Source: Protea cynaroides (lineage: Eukaryota; Streptophyta; Magnoliopsida; Proteales; Proteaceae). Taken from it: a DNA stretch of 64,000 bases. This document shows positions 32,727 to 44,492 of the stretch, piece by piece (position 1 is the stretch's first letter; each line of letters begins with the position of its first letter). The notes under the pieces were generated by a model. That model did not search any database and was not told the origin of the DNA. It saw only the letters and a list, made by a program, of their open reading frames with translations. The position numbers and the translations under genes are program-made. Location: NCBI GenBank assembly GCA_028583415.1, contig CM053271.1, positions 86,673,789-86,737,788 of the forward strand. The letters are read 5' to 3'.

Positions 32727-35700
32727 TTGACGTGGGTTGATATTAGTATAAAGTTGTACGCCAATAAATCTAAACTTCCTTATCGTTGTTTTGCAGTTTA
32801 TAACCAGATTAGTCTCCCAATGCTTACTAGGGAAAATTATTCAGATAAGAAACAAGAGATTTATTTGACCTTAGACTGCATGGATTTGGATATGGTGCTC
32901 CGTATAGAAGAGCCCGTTGCTCTTACGGATTCCAGTACGCCAGCCCAAATTGTTCATTATGATAAGTGGGAGCGGTCTAACCACTTGAGCCTGATACTTG
33001 TCATGAACAATATCGATAAGAGCATTAAATGATCAATTCCTGAATGTAAGAATGTCATTAACTACATGAAGTCAATTGATACTTAGTTTGTGAGCTCAAA
33101 CAAGATGTTAGTAAGCACTCTACTGAAAAAAATCAAACTCATTAAGTAACAATGGTAAGGATGATGTGTGTGACCACATCATGCACATGAGGGACATCTG
33201 AGCTCCGAGAACTTTGGTTTGTTATGAATCAAATTTAGTTGATTCTCATTCAAATAACTGGTGGATTGATTCTGGATCAATAATCCATGTGGTTAATACC
33301 TTGCAAGGCTTTCTGCAGACAAGACTTTCGAAAGAAACTGAGAGACACATCCATACAGCAAATCGGACGAAATCTCAAGTGGAAGCTGTAGGTGTCTATA
33401 GATTGATATTGCAATCCGGATATGTGTTGGATTTACAGAAAACCTTCTGTGTTTCACCATTTGAAAAGAATCTGATTTTTGTTTCCAGTTTAACACCTTT
33501 GGATTATGTGTTTAATTTTTCTGATACAGAATTAAGAATTTTTAAGAACTATGTAATCAACGATTTAGGTTCTTTGGTTGATGGTTTATTTCTCTTAAAT
33601 CTAGATCCAATATATGAAAGTAGTTTACTCTTTATAAAAAATATTAGCATAAAGAGAATGAATGTGAATGAGAAATCCTCTCACTTGTGACATCTTAGAT
33701 TAGGTCACATATCTAGTGACAAAATTAAAATATTAGTGAATGATGGAATCCTTGAGACTCTTGATTTTACTGATTTGGGCTTATGTGTGGACTGCATTAA
33801 GGAAAAGCAGACTAACAAAATCATGAATGGTGCCAGAAGGTTAACTGAACTTTTAGAAATCATACATACAGATATCTGTGGACCATTTCCCACCCCCTGT
33901 CTGAATGGTCAGAGATACTTTATCTCCTTCATTAATGACCACTCGAGATTCATGTATCTCTATCTTCTAGTTCATAAAGATGAGGCATTAGAAGCCTTTA
34001 AGAACTTCAAGACAAAAGTAGATAAACAGATTGGAAAGGTGATTAAGATTGTGAGATTAGATAGAGGTAGTGAACTTTCGATTCTTCCGAACAAGAGAGG
34101 TTTGACTTGGCCCGTTTGCACGATATCTTCAAGAGTAAGGTATTGTACCGCAATATACCATGCTTGAATCTCTGGATCAAAATGGCGTAACTAAAAGAAA
34201 GAGTCGTACACTTATGGACATGGTTAGGAGTATGATTAGCGACTCTAGTTTACCTTTGAAATTATGGAGTGAAGCTTTTAAGACAGCGGTATATATCTTG
34301 AACAGCATACCATCCAAGTCGGTTCCCAAAACTCCTTTTGAGTTGTGGAATGAATGGAAATCTAGTTTGAAGCATACTCGCATATGGAGCTGTCAAGCCG
34401 AAATAAGAGTCTACAATCCACATCTTCAGAAGTTGGACCCTAGAATAGTCAGTGGATATTTCATTGGTTATTCTGAAAGATCTAAGGGCTACAAGTTTTA
34501 TTGTCTCTCATACAGTCTTACCATTGTAGAGTCTAAAGTTGCCAAGTTTCTAGAGGATGGCGACAACAGTGGGAGTATACAGGGTCGAAACATTAAGTTC
34601 AATGAACAAGATGTATCGACAATCCCTTCTACATCTAATGGTCAGGGTTTTATCCCTTTATCAGTGGTACCTGTGGTTCATGAGACACTACAAGCTCATG
34701 ATGAAGTACCACATCAAGATACACCACATCAGGAACCAGTTGTCGCTGAACCTGTGGTCCAGAATCAAAAACCAACAATGAGCCACAAGTTCTAAGGAGA
34801 TCCTCAAGAGAGAGAAAATCAACAATCCCTTCAGATTATAAAGTGTATCTCCAAGATTGTGAAACTGACGTTGGAATAAGTAATGATCCGATATCATTTT
34901 CACAGGCTATGGGTTGTGTAGAATCCATTCTATGGTATGATGCCATGAAGAATAAAATGGAATCTATGTCAAAGAATCAGGTATGGGAACTTGTAGAATT
35001 GCCTAAGGGTACCTCCACTGTGGGGTGTAAATGGATTTTCAAAACTAAAAGAGACCCGCACGGCAATATAAGATACAAGGCCCGACTCTTGGCAAAATGT
35101 TATAATCAGAAGGCTAACATTGATTATAAAGAAATCTTTTCCCCTGTATTTAGAAAATATTCTTTGTAGATCATCATGACACTAGTAGCTCACTATGATC
35201 TTGAGTTGCACCAGATAATTGTTAAGATGGTATTTTGAATGGTGATCTGATTGAGGAGGTATACACAGATCAAACCTGAAGGTTTTACTTCGGACAAAAG
35301 AGATCATCTAGTATGCAAGATTAAAAGATCCATATATGGATTGAAACAAGCTTCCTGACAGTGGTATTTGAAATTTGATGGCACGATTACTTCCTACGAT
35401 TTTGTGGAGAATCGAGTTGATAAATGCATTTACATAAAGATCAAGGGAACTTGGTTCACCATACTAGTGTTATATGTGGATAACATCCTTATAGCTAGCA
35501 ATGATCTAGAGATGCTACTTGAGACTAAACATTTCTTGATCCAAAATTTTAACATGAATGATATGGGTGAAGCCTCTTATGTCTTAGGCAGAGAGATTCA
35601 TAGGGATAGATCTCTTAAGACCTTAGGACTATTCCACAGAGTTAAATTGACAAAGTTTTAGAGTGGTTCAAGATGAAGCAATGTTCATCAAGTGTAGCAC

Positions 35701-36430
35701 CTCTTGTTAAAGGTGACATATTTAGTCTGGAGTAATGTCTGAAGACCAATCTGAAACAGCAGGCAATGCATAATATCCCTTATGCATCAGCAGTAAACAG
35801 TTTAATGTATATTCAGGTCTGCACCAGACCTGACATTTCATATTCAGTGAGAGTATTAGGTAGATTTTGAAAAAACCCTGGTTTGCCACATTGGACAACA
35901 ACAAAGGAAGTACTGAGGTACCTACAGGGCACCAAGGATCACATGCTCATATATAGACATGTTGATGTTTTGGAGCTAATCAGTTACTCAGATTTAGATT
36001 TTGCTAAATGTGGAGATATAAGAAAATATGCTTCTAGTTTCCTTTTTGTTAATTAGAGGAGTAGTGTCTTGGCATAGCGTAAAGTAACCTAAGACAACCT
36101 CTTCTATTATTGAAGCAGAAGTGGTGGCATACTATAAAGTAGTTTCTCAGGCATTATGGTTGAGATAGTTTATCACAGATTTGAAGTCATAAGTTCTATT
36201 GAAAGACCTATAAGGATCTATCATGATAATACTGCAGCAGTACTTTTCTCTAACAACACATGCTCAGTGAGTCGTTGTCGACACATTGAGATAAAGTATT
36301 TTGTTGTCAAAGAAGACGATCGAGTTCGTCGCATTCGGATAGAACATATTGGCACTGATGATATGATAGGTGATCCTTTCACCAAAGGGTTTCCATCCAA
36401 GGTGTATGTAGCTCACGTGGATCATAAGAG
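32727..36430 (+). pseudogene. Copia gag-pol, decayed
   Basis: Gag piece 32820-33030 (LTRENYSDKKQEIYLTLDC, ERSNHLSL). The zinc-knuckle region is absent: gag passes at about 33200 straight to the protease (NNWWIDSGSIIHV, 33214-33690). Pre-integrase and integrase are at 33690-34560 (LRLGHISSDK, IIHTDICGPFPTP, YFISFINDHSRFMYLYLL, IVRLDRG, then SSLPLKLWSEAFKTAVYILN). Reverse transcriptase is at 34900-35650 (WELVELPKGTSTVGCKWIFK, KRSIYGLKQAS, and LYVDN where YVDD is expected). The RNase H remnant is at about 35990-36430 (VVSWHSVK, IIEAEVVAYYK, FTKGFPSK). Stops and frameshifts occur in every domain, and the catalytic box is altered. Confidence 0.9.
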
Positions 36431-36853
36431 ACTATGTAAATCATTAAGTGTTTTGAATGTTTTATTTATGATATTGCAATATAAAGTTTTGATGACCCGA
36501 TATAAAGTTATTTTTTGTCATTTGTTCAGTTGTATACATAAAGTTTTGTAATGACAGATGCCTATAAAGTTTTCAAGGTAATAAAGTTGACCCTTGAATC
36601 GGTTGTTGAATTGATTCTATAAAGTAGGTTGTCAGAATTGAGGTTCAACTTAAAATGAACAATCCATTGTAATACATGGAAGACAATGTTCTTGTATGTA
36701 GACATGTACCACTATGATTCATGGGTTGGGAGTTTTATTCTGAACATAAAGAATAAATCCATAAGGAAAGATCCAAAAATTAATGTATGGCCATACATCA
36801 GGTTATAACTCTAAAATGACTTGCCAAGTGGTAATATGGGCCAAGTGGGAGAA

Positions 36854-37256
36854 TGTGAGTTAATGGTCTACATGCCATTATCCATTTTAGGTATCCCCTA
36901 TAAGGAGAGTTATGACCGTTGGATCAGCGGGACATGTGGCATCCAGATCACTGTCCATCCTTGATGGAAGGAGGTGGTTGATCTATAAATACTAATGGGT
37001 AGGGTCCTATGCACACTGATGAAAATCTGAGAACTCCATCATGTTCTCTGTCTGGGAATATAGTGAGTGCATAGAAACTCTTCCCTCTTCTCTTCTCTTT
37101 TGTTACTAGACGTAGGTGTTGAAGAGTGCATCAGATAGAGGTTTGTACGAGGACAACATTGGTTGAACGAACACCGACTGGAACAGATCCCTATACTACG
37201 GGTATGTCGAATCTTATTCCTCATAGACATACATATAGATAGGTGATTTTCTTACA
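36854..37256 (+). repeat. 3' LTR of Copia 30330-37256
   Basis: 403 bp, TGTGAGTTAATGG to TTTTCTTACA, followed by the right TTGTG. Confidence 0.93.
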
Positions 37257-37261
37257 TTGTG

Positions 37262-38498
37262 ATCAATGTACAATTATTTGGTAACGTGGCATGTATTTCT
37301 TTTTGCTTGCATTGTAAATTGCTTGGCGTGGATGTGTCAGTAGTATACCACTTTTATTTTTGTCATATAAATTGCTTGGTTTGTATGGTGTGGATATGCC
37401 AATGGGCAGCCACATTTTCTTTATTTCTTTACGGGGTTGATTGTCCAATCCAAATTTAAATACAGTGCTTAGGACGATCCCAATTTTCATCAATCTATCC
37501 TATTCATACATTTTTTTGTAATAATTTGTTGGAATGAAATATCATAGCACACACGGGTTTATCATGTCCCACGTTTTATGTTGTGCTCTCTAACCCAAAA
37601 AAAATGTTTGAATAATTGCAAGACTCCAATGAGTCGGTCATTAAGAGAGATCCCCATCTCTTAGCTATCATTTTTTCTATGCACGAGATCCAACCTCGTT
37701 AGGGGGCCTATTTCTTAAAAATAAAATAAATACAAAAAACATTTCTTAAATTTTCAAAATTCTATCTTATCTTTTGGGTGGTTTATATACTTGACTAATG
37801 GCAATAGAAACCATCAATTTTCAATCTTTCAAACTTCGGTTTTGGTGATCCATGTGCTTGACTAATGGCTTTAACATCTATCAATTTCAAGCATTTGTTT
37901 TATCCGAATTATGCAGAGACTTGATTCTTGAAACCTCATAGGATACGTAGGTAATTTAGGGAAAATCCCTACTCATATGTTTTAATCGAATTCAAATCCA
38001 TTTTGGGTGGTTCATATGCTTGACTAGTGGCTTTGAACGCCTATCATTTTCAAATCAATTCTTTATTTCGATGTACGTTTGGACTTGATTCTAAAACCGA
38101 TTCGGGATATGAAGGCAATTTGGAACAGAAATTCCAAATCCAGTCCACAACTTCAAATTTTCTTTGCTTCTTCTTTTCAATATCAGTTTCAATAAATTTC
38201 AAATCTTCAATTCAAGTTTATATCATTTCAATATATATATATATAGGCTTCTGGTTTCAATAAATTTTTTTGTATCGATCAATTGTACCTTCTTCCTCCT
38301 CAGCATCTCCTCGAACCGGAGGTAACTTCTTCCTCCTTCGCTGCTCCTTTTTCCTTCAATTGATTGATTCCTGTAATAAGAATAGAGAATCATGGCTGCT
38401 GGTTTGGGAGTAGAATTTTTTGTAATGGAGTGCGTTTATAGGCTGGAGTACCTTTAAAAGCTTTCTCTGTAGAACGGAACTCAATCTGTCTTCTCTAA
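37262..38498. other. AT-rich intergenic DNA
   Basis: No gene recognised. GGTGGTTTATATACTTGACTAATGGC-like phrases recur three times (about 37778, 37844 and 38008), a diverged repeat of unknown origin. A possible start ATGGCTGCTGG lies at 38392 after a pyrimidine-rich stretch, but I could not tie it to a donor site. Confidence 0.35.
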
Positions 38499-38806
38499 GG
38501 CTCTCTTTGGTTTGTATTATATAATGTATTATGAGTTATTTGTGATAAATCAATTATGATAATAGATTATGAGTAAAAAATAATGACCGTTTGGTACCAC
38601 TAAACATAATACATTATATAATGAGAAATATAAACAATCACCTAATAGATTATTCTAATAATGATAAACAACTACTCACTTATTTGTAGATAATGAATTA
38701 TATTGATTTATTTTAATTATAAATAGACATTATGAATCATACCAAACAATCATAAATTTTATAATATATTATATAATACATTATATAATACAAACCAAAG
38801 AGAGCC
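38499..38806. mobile_element. Tourist-like (PIF/Harbinger) MITE
   Basis: 308 bp with near-perfect terminal inverted repeats: GGCTCTCTTTGGTTTGTATT at the left and its complement at the right, extending further into ATATAATG. TAA is duplicated on both sides (38496-38498, 38807-38809), as expected for this superfamily. Very AT-rich interior, no coding. Confidence 0.9.
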
Positions 38807-38809
38807 TAA

Positions 38810-39301
38810 GTCATCGAGGCTCTTCTATATGGGTCGGGTGTTTCAGGATAGTGACGGGAATGTAGTGAAGGTGCTTTGGGGCCTATGAGCTTATCATTGT
38901 GGCAGATTCTACTATTATGGAGCTTAGTGGTCTTTAATATGGCTTATCTTTTGCACGAGAAAAGCATTTGGAGGTGGAAGGAATTATGCCATTATTATTG
39001 GCTGGGTTTTCATCTGCTTGTAGAGGTCCACGAGGACTATCTCATCTTAATAGGAGTACTTGGGCCTTGACCTTCTCTATGAAAATCTCCTCCTCTTGGA
39101 GGCCTTGATGTAGCAATACATTGGCAGGTGAATTAGGTAAGATTAGTGTCATGGGGGACTGTACTAAGCCCTTTTAAGGTAAGGGGCAGTAAGCCCTACG
39201 TCTGGGTCTTGTATATTTTTTTTCTTGTTGAGATGTCTGCATAACTTCTCTCTGGTTTCAATTATATTTGTATTGTCTTTCTTTCATTTAAAAAAAAAAA
39301 A
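38810..39301 (+). pseudogene. 3' end of an L1 LINE (RNase H remnant)
   Basis: Plus strand. RNase H-like phrases appear in shifting frames (QDSDGNVV, VADSTIMELSGL, SACRGPRGLSHLNRSTWAL, NTLAGELGKISV, DCTKPF), ending in an A-rich tail at 39290-39301. The 5' end abuts the MITE. Confidence 0.65.
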
Positions 39302-39607
39302 TTTATATAAACAAATAGAGAACATTAAAGCTTGAGAGGATCACCCATAATGGAGTCTGCTCTTTAAAATGTTTGAGACTGTAGATAACTAAATTGGGAA
39401 GTAATTTTTTTTCCCTTATTTATCTTCTTGACCTTCTTCATATTTTTCCTTATCTCTTTTTCTGCCAAAGTCCCCCGCAATTCCAGCACTGTTCTATAGT
39501 GGAGGTCATGTTTTTTCTGTTCATGGTACATTGGCTTAGTCCACTAGGATTTGCTTGTTATTATTACTATTTTGCTGCAACTTATTTCTTGTCAATTTTT
39601 GTCCTAG

Positions 39608-39687
39608 GATCTTGGTAGGCTATCCTTGGTTGCTGCATCTGCTGCTGGTGTGGTTCAAGCTTGGCACAAAAAGAGCTCACTTCCAAG
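39608..39687 (+). CDS. Candidate exon of an unknown host gene
   Basis: 80 nt between a pyrimidine-rich acceptor (TTTTTGTCCTAG) and the donor AAG/GTATTT. It reads DLGRLSLVAASAAGVVQAWH and then KKSSLPR. No partner exon was fixed, so this could be chance. Confidence 0.3.
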
Positions 39688-39735
39688 GTATTTAACATTT
39701 TTTTTGTTTCATTTGTTGTTGTCTCTTTGGTTGTA

Positions 39736-39812
39736 CATATGATGTTTTTGGTGTGGAATGTGGATATTTTATAGTATGATGTTTTTGGTGTGGAATGTGG
39801 ATATTTTATAAG
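39736..39812. repeat. 38-bp tandem duplication
   Basis: ATGATGTTTTTGGTGTGGAA followed by TGTGGATATTTTATA occurs twice without spacing. Confidence 0.9.
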
Positions 39813-39904
39813 GAAGGTATAGAAATATGAATTATAATAATTTTTATTACCGGAAAAAAATTCCAAATCAATTTGCAGTTTATTTTTTTTTAAAGAAAGC
39901 ATTT

Positions 39905-40230
39905 TTTAACGACGATACAAATACACGTTTAACAAACCTAATATAATATTATTTACGACGGTTTTGTACCATCCTAATATTATATTAATATGACGGTATT
40001 TAATATCCGTTGTAAAAAACTAATGAGTGTTTGCGATGGTTTATTATTACTGTTGTAATAAACTTTTCCGAACGACCACCGACTTCCATCGTTAATGTTT
40101 ACAATGCCTGTATATATGATGCTAATACGACTATAGATGATGGTAAATAATCATTGTAAAATGTTAAATGCAACAATAAAATCTATTTATGAAGGAAAAA
40201 AATTGTCGTAAAAAGTCAAAATTGTTGTAG
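39905..40230. repeat. Zone of GACGGT / CCGTTGTAA repeats (CACTA-like subterminal sequence)
   Basis: ACGACGGTTTTG, TGACGGTATTT, ATCCGTTGTAA, GCGATGGTTTA, CATCGTTAATG and similar words recur in both orientations every 20-40 bp. This is typical of subterminal regions of En/Spm-type elements. No CACTA terminus is visible, so it may be a truncated end. Confidence 0.5.
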
Positions 40231-40249
40231 ATTTAAATCTTTTATTTTA

Positions 40250-41505
40250 GGGAAATTTACACGGACACCCCCTCTACAATTGGTTTACTACACAGAACTA
40301 ACCTGTGTAGTTTGAACATATACTCCACTACCTATTTTCTAACACCATTACCTTGAAATTTAAATTGACACAAATACCCTTAAAAATTAGATTACTTAAA
40401 ACTAACATTTTCTTATTCCAATTCTTCAAGCTAATTTGTTATTTCTGGTAAGTAGCCACTCTCTCACTGGTCTTCCAATTTTATAGTCTCTCCTGGTCTT
40501 CCAGTTTCTCCTCCTTCGCCATTCCTTCCTCTTCAAGCAAGGTTTTCCAATGCGATCTTCCTGCTCATCTTCAAGCAATGTTTTACTTCTCCTCTAATGG
40601 TGTCTCTCTCTCCTTCTCTCTCAAGGTAACCTTTGGTTCTCTCTCTCTCTTCTCTTGCATCTCCTTCGGTCTCTCTCTGTTCTTGCTGGTTTTGATAAAC
40701 CCTTGGTTTATTTATTCCCCTGCTCTTTGTCTTCCTTCTCCTCTGATTTCTTCTTAGGGTGCTTTGTTCTGGGCGGCAATTCCAGCCCACCCAAGGGACT
40801 TTGATCTCCTTCATCCCCTTCCCTTTTCCCCTGAAATTCTGGGTATGGGTTCTCTGGACCTAAGAGCCTCTAACCCTATATCCCCTTACCTACCGAAGCC
40901 ATTTAAGCTAAGGAATCCAAGCTTCAAACCAGATCTGCAACTAGTACTATCTCCTTTCTTGATTTCAGAGGTTTATTACCTACCCTTGCTGATTGTATTG
41001 AACTCTCTTTGGTTGGATTCAAGACAATAGAGAGTTATGATTCTGCTCCCCAATTTCAGGTCAATCCGGGAGCTATTATTTGAGTTCTCCTATTCAACCA
41101 AATCTGGTTGCCGCCTCGCAGTCCTGTTCGTGAACATCACCTAACATAGGTGAACGTCACAGATTTCCTTGGAGAAGAACACAAATAGAGTTTCGATGGA
41201 GAAGAACACACAGTTTTTTTTGGAGAAGAACACGAAGTTTCTTTGGAGAAGAAAACCCTAAACTATTCATTGGAGAAGAAAACGCCAAACTATTTGGTGG
41301 AGAAGTAAGAGGAAGATAGTTTTTTTCATTAAGGGTATTATTGTCTTTAAAAAAAATTGGACATTCTCCTGTTAATTTGTAACTAACGATGTGGGTTATA
41401 GTGTTATTAAGCATAGTTAGAGGGGTAGTCTGTGTAGCTTTTGTAATGACAGGGTACTTCTGTGTAGTAAACCAATTGTAGAGGGGGTGTCTGTGTAAAT
41501 TTCCC
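40250..41505. mobile_element. Non-autonomous Mutator-like element with 9-bp target duplication
   Basis: The terminal inverted repeats match over about 47 bp with one mismatch (GGGAAATTTACAC.GACACC and on to TTTACTACACAG). TTTATTTTA is exactly duplicated on both sides (40241-40249 and 41506-41514). The 1.26-kb interior has no transposase. It is richer in C+T than its surroundings and looks like transcribed leader sequence, which would fit capture of host DNA. Confidence 0.92.
41155..41312. repeat. Tandem TTGGAGAAGAA repeat
   Basis: Six imperfect units of 19-27 bp with GGAGAAGAA(C/A)AC inside the Mutator-like element. Confidence 0.85.
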
Positions 41506-41990
41506 TTTATTTTATTTCATTTTTCATAATATGCTAGGCAAAATCCTAAGTTTGAAGAACTTAGCATTTTGGCCTTTGGATTTCCCCAAAGACAGACATA
41601 GTGTAGGAAAAACAAAAATAAAATATTGTTTAAGATTTAACCTTTTAACAGCGGGATTGATACAAATAATCAACAATATATATATATATCATATGATTAT
41701 GCAATAAATATCATATATAGTAGAAATAATAAAATCGTAAAACTGATTTAACCACTTAAAGTTAAAACCAGATTAGACAACAGATGAGTCGAGTTGTGCA
41801 AAAACATTCTCCTTAATATTGTATTCACCCCTATGGTGCAACACGTTCCTATGAATCAACCTCCAAGACAAAATAGCCCTTAAAGCCCTTCTAGTGATGT
41901 GCACACAAACAACCGGGCCTCATCAGATGAACTGATGATTAAGATCAACAGTCTTTGAAAATGGAGTGGGCTGGATATCATCTAAAAGGA

Positions 41991-41993
<3 letters not shown>

Positions 41994-42042
<49 letters not shown>
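41994..42042. repeat. GA microsatellite
   Basis: About 24 GA repeats within the LTR. Confidence 0.95.
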
Positions 42043-42044
<2 letters not shown>

Positions 42045-42150
42045 AAATTCTGGATGCATTTTGGCAAGGCAACGTCCTCTATTTATAGAGGATAGGTGCC
42101 TTTCCAAAAGGCCATTTCATAAAGGCATGTCCATTTGGATGGACGGTCCA

Positions 42151-42445
42151 GATGCATTTGATCCAAAAGGTGCTTAAATCAATGCTCAGATTAAATTTCT
42201 TTACATGTTGGGATACCTCCCTACATATAGGTACCTATACGAATGGGTAAGATACTACCCTACATATGGGTATATCTCTACCCCTCAAAGGGTAGGATGC
42301 ATTTGATCCAAGAGGTGCTTGGATCAATGGTTTAAATTGAACCCTGTTATATGTAGGGATACCTCCCTATGTATAGGTACATATACGAATGGGTAAGAAC
42401 ACTACCCTATGTATGGGTGTACCTCTACCCCTCAAAGGGTATAGG
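42151..42445. repeat. Tandem duplication of about 146 bp in the LTR
   Basis: Two copies start with GATGCATTTGATCCAA (42151 and 42297) and share ATACGAATGGGTAAGA, CTACCCTA and CTCTACCCCTCAAAGGGTA. Confidence 0.88.
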
Positions 42446-43019
42446 ACACCTCCCTTCCAAAAGGATACATATGTAGGGGTATGTATTCACATCCGTGTCC
42501 GTACTGCACCTGCGTCCATGCCCTGCTTAGCTTGGTGCGTGCGCACAAGTTAAAGTCAACTCAGAGTCCCCGACCACCTCCCTCAAGAGGGAGACTTTCT
42601 TTTAAAGGCTCAAGATGTATTGGGACACCTATACTTATACACCTTTCCTTTCCTTTGTCCTGAAGCAATGTGGGACTAAAAATCCCTACTAGCTTAACCA
42701 ATTTAAAAAAAAAGTTTTTCTATCAAAACAAAAAACAAAATTTGAAATTTTCATTTTTATAATCTTTTGAAACTTGTAATTTATTTGGCTTTTAAAACAA
42801 CAATTCTCCCACAAGTTTCAATAGATTGATAAAATCGAAAGTAGACTATTAATCTCATGAGACCATAAGAGATGTCGTTATGGATGTCTTTCGACTTAGA
42901 TCTACACTAGGTCTAAAAGGCCACGCTGTAGAGTACATGTGAAGCAACTCTCCTTAAGCCTTTCCTCATTGGTGTAGCTGACTGACACAACACCCATCCT
43001 ATCAGGTTGTGTTGGAAGA

Positions 43020-43905
43020 AAGATCTCTCGGGTCTGGCAACTGTAGATCTGGTCAGATCGGGTCTTGGATCTGAAGGCGGGATTGAATCCTGGCACGGTG
43101 CGCATCATGGCTAGTAGATGTTGCATCGTGGGACAAAGGATGACTGGCGGGCTGGGACAAGGAGTTGGATCTCTAGGTCTGCATTGGAGGTACAGAGGTG
43201 AGAGGCTCGGGTTCCAGGTGCAATTGGAGTTGCAGAGGGTTGTGATGAGGAGTCGGTTCTCAAGGTCAGTGGTGAGAGGCTTGGGTTCCAGTGTAACTGG
43301 AGTTGCAAGAAGACTGTGTGTGACGGTGATCTTTCCAGTGATGCTGTAGCAGTGGGAGAGATGGAGTCACTTCACATCGTACAATGGTGAGTTGTACGGG
43401 ACACCCGGACAGGGTGTGGGCTATTTCGGTTTGGGTGTAGTGGTTTGGCAGAGACAGGTTTCAGAATCAACATCAACAGGTTTTCTTCAAGGTGGTTTGT
43501 AGAATCCAAGCCAGGTGGAGATTTGTTGGGTTTGGTGTCTTGTATTCTGTGGGCTCCACGCAGTTATAAGGGTAGTACTTGTATTAGGGTATGGGTCTAT
43601 TACATGTACGGGGTAAACTTGTAATTGTGGGGGATTAGGGTTTCTAGGTTTGCCTATATATAGTCTCTGTGTGAAAAACCTAGGTAAGGCTATAAGGACT
43701 GTCAGAGGATTCTCCTCTGACAGTGGAGAGCTGAAGGCGCTGTAAGGCTGACAGATGAGATAGGCCTGTCAGGTAGAGAGCTGTAGAAGTTTCTTAGGAC
43801 CAAAGAATTTCACTTTTCTCTGGTGGACGTAGGCATCCCACGATGGAGTGCTGAACCACATTAATTCTCTATGTTTTCTTCTTGTTTGCGTCTCCAATCC
43901 TAACA
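43020..43905 (+). mobile_element. Remnant of a second Copia ending in its 3' LTR
   Basis: The LTR 43524-43905 begins TGTTGGGTTTGG and ends CCTAACA, has a TATATATAG box (about 43650), and is preceded by CAAGCCAGGTGGAGAT, a typical Copia purine tract. About 500 bp upstream is non-coding, GT-rich and internally repeated (AGAGGCT.GGGTTCCAG twice). The right end abuts the Angela-like RNase H inside its RRHI codons. The left boundary near 43020 is approximate and the 5' LTR is missing. Confidence 0.7.
43524..43905 (+). repeat. LTR of the inserted Copia remnant
   Basis: 382 bp with TG...CA ends. Orientation is given by the purine tract and the TATA box. Confidence 0.75.
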
Positions 43906-44492
43906 TATATGTCTTCTCATTCTGTTATATACTTTGTTCTTTACTTTAGCAATAGCAGCCTGACTATCACAATGTTGTGATTTTGGAGGCATTGGTATAG
44001 GCCATATTGGAATATCAACCACCAGGTTCCTGAGTAATTCGGCTTCAGTTGCAGTCCTTTCTAAGGCTATAAAGTCTACCTCCATGGTGGACCATGTACC
44101 ACAGGTTTGTTTAGCCGATTTCCATGAAATTACTCTACCACCTAAAGTGAATACATATCCACTCATAACTAAGGATTCCTCTGTATCAGATATCAAATTT
44201 GCATCATAATACCCTTCTAGTACCAAATGATTTCCACTATAATGTAAACCATAACTTATAGTTCATTTTAAGTACCTTAATAGTCTTATTAGAGCTTCCC
44301 AATGCTCTTTTCCTAGGTTATGAGTATGTTGGCTTAATTTCCCTACCGCCAAGGCTATTTCAGGTTTTGTTGAATTCATCAAGTATGACACCGAACCAAT
44401 GACCTATGAATACTCCTTTTGGGAGACTAATTCAACTTGATGCTTTATGAAATGGCCTCTAACCACCAAAGGTGTTTTCGTAGGCGTATACT
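43906..44492 (-). pseudogene. RNase H part of the Angela-like Copia
   Basis: Minus strand: VIGSVSYLMNSTKPEIALAV, HWEALIRLLRYLK (a stop follows), LEGYYDANLISDTEESLVMS, GYVFTLGGRVISWKSAKQTC, MEVDFIALERTATEAE, HCDSQAAIAKVKN and RRHI. It is cut at both sides by insertions, with the left break within the RRHI motif. Confidence 0.9.

Larger units (their letters stand above)
30330..37256 (+). mobile_element. Copia retrotransposon, both ends present, coding region decayed
   Basis: LTRs 30330-30734 and 36854-37256 are flanked by exact TTGTG (30325-30329, 37257-37261). A primer binding site TGGTATCAGAGC lies at 30738-30749 and a purine tract (GGGCCAAGTGGGAGAA) before the 3' LTR. A 2-kb leader with unusual repeats precedes gag. 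Domain order gag, protease, integrase, reverse transcriptase, RNase H is that of Copia. Confidence 0.93.
41602..42802 (-). repeat. 3' LTR of the Angela-like Copia
   Basis: On the minus strand it begins TGTTGTTTTAAAAGCC and ends TTTTTCCTACA. It contains a GA microsatellite and a tandem duplication. Its partner would be outside the window. Confidence 0.75.

Noticed and set aside
43065..43349. 94-codon plus-strand frame rich in Gly/Arg/Val
   Set aside because: It is a GT-rich, internally repeated non-coding part of a Copia remnant.
43524..43905. 3' LTR of the Angela-like Copia itself (minus orientation)
   Set aside because: The purine tract and TATA box give plus orientation, it cuts the RNase H codons, and a better minus-strand LTR lies at 41602-42802.
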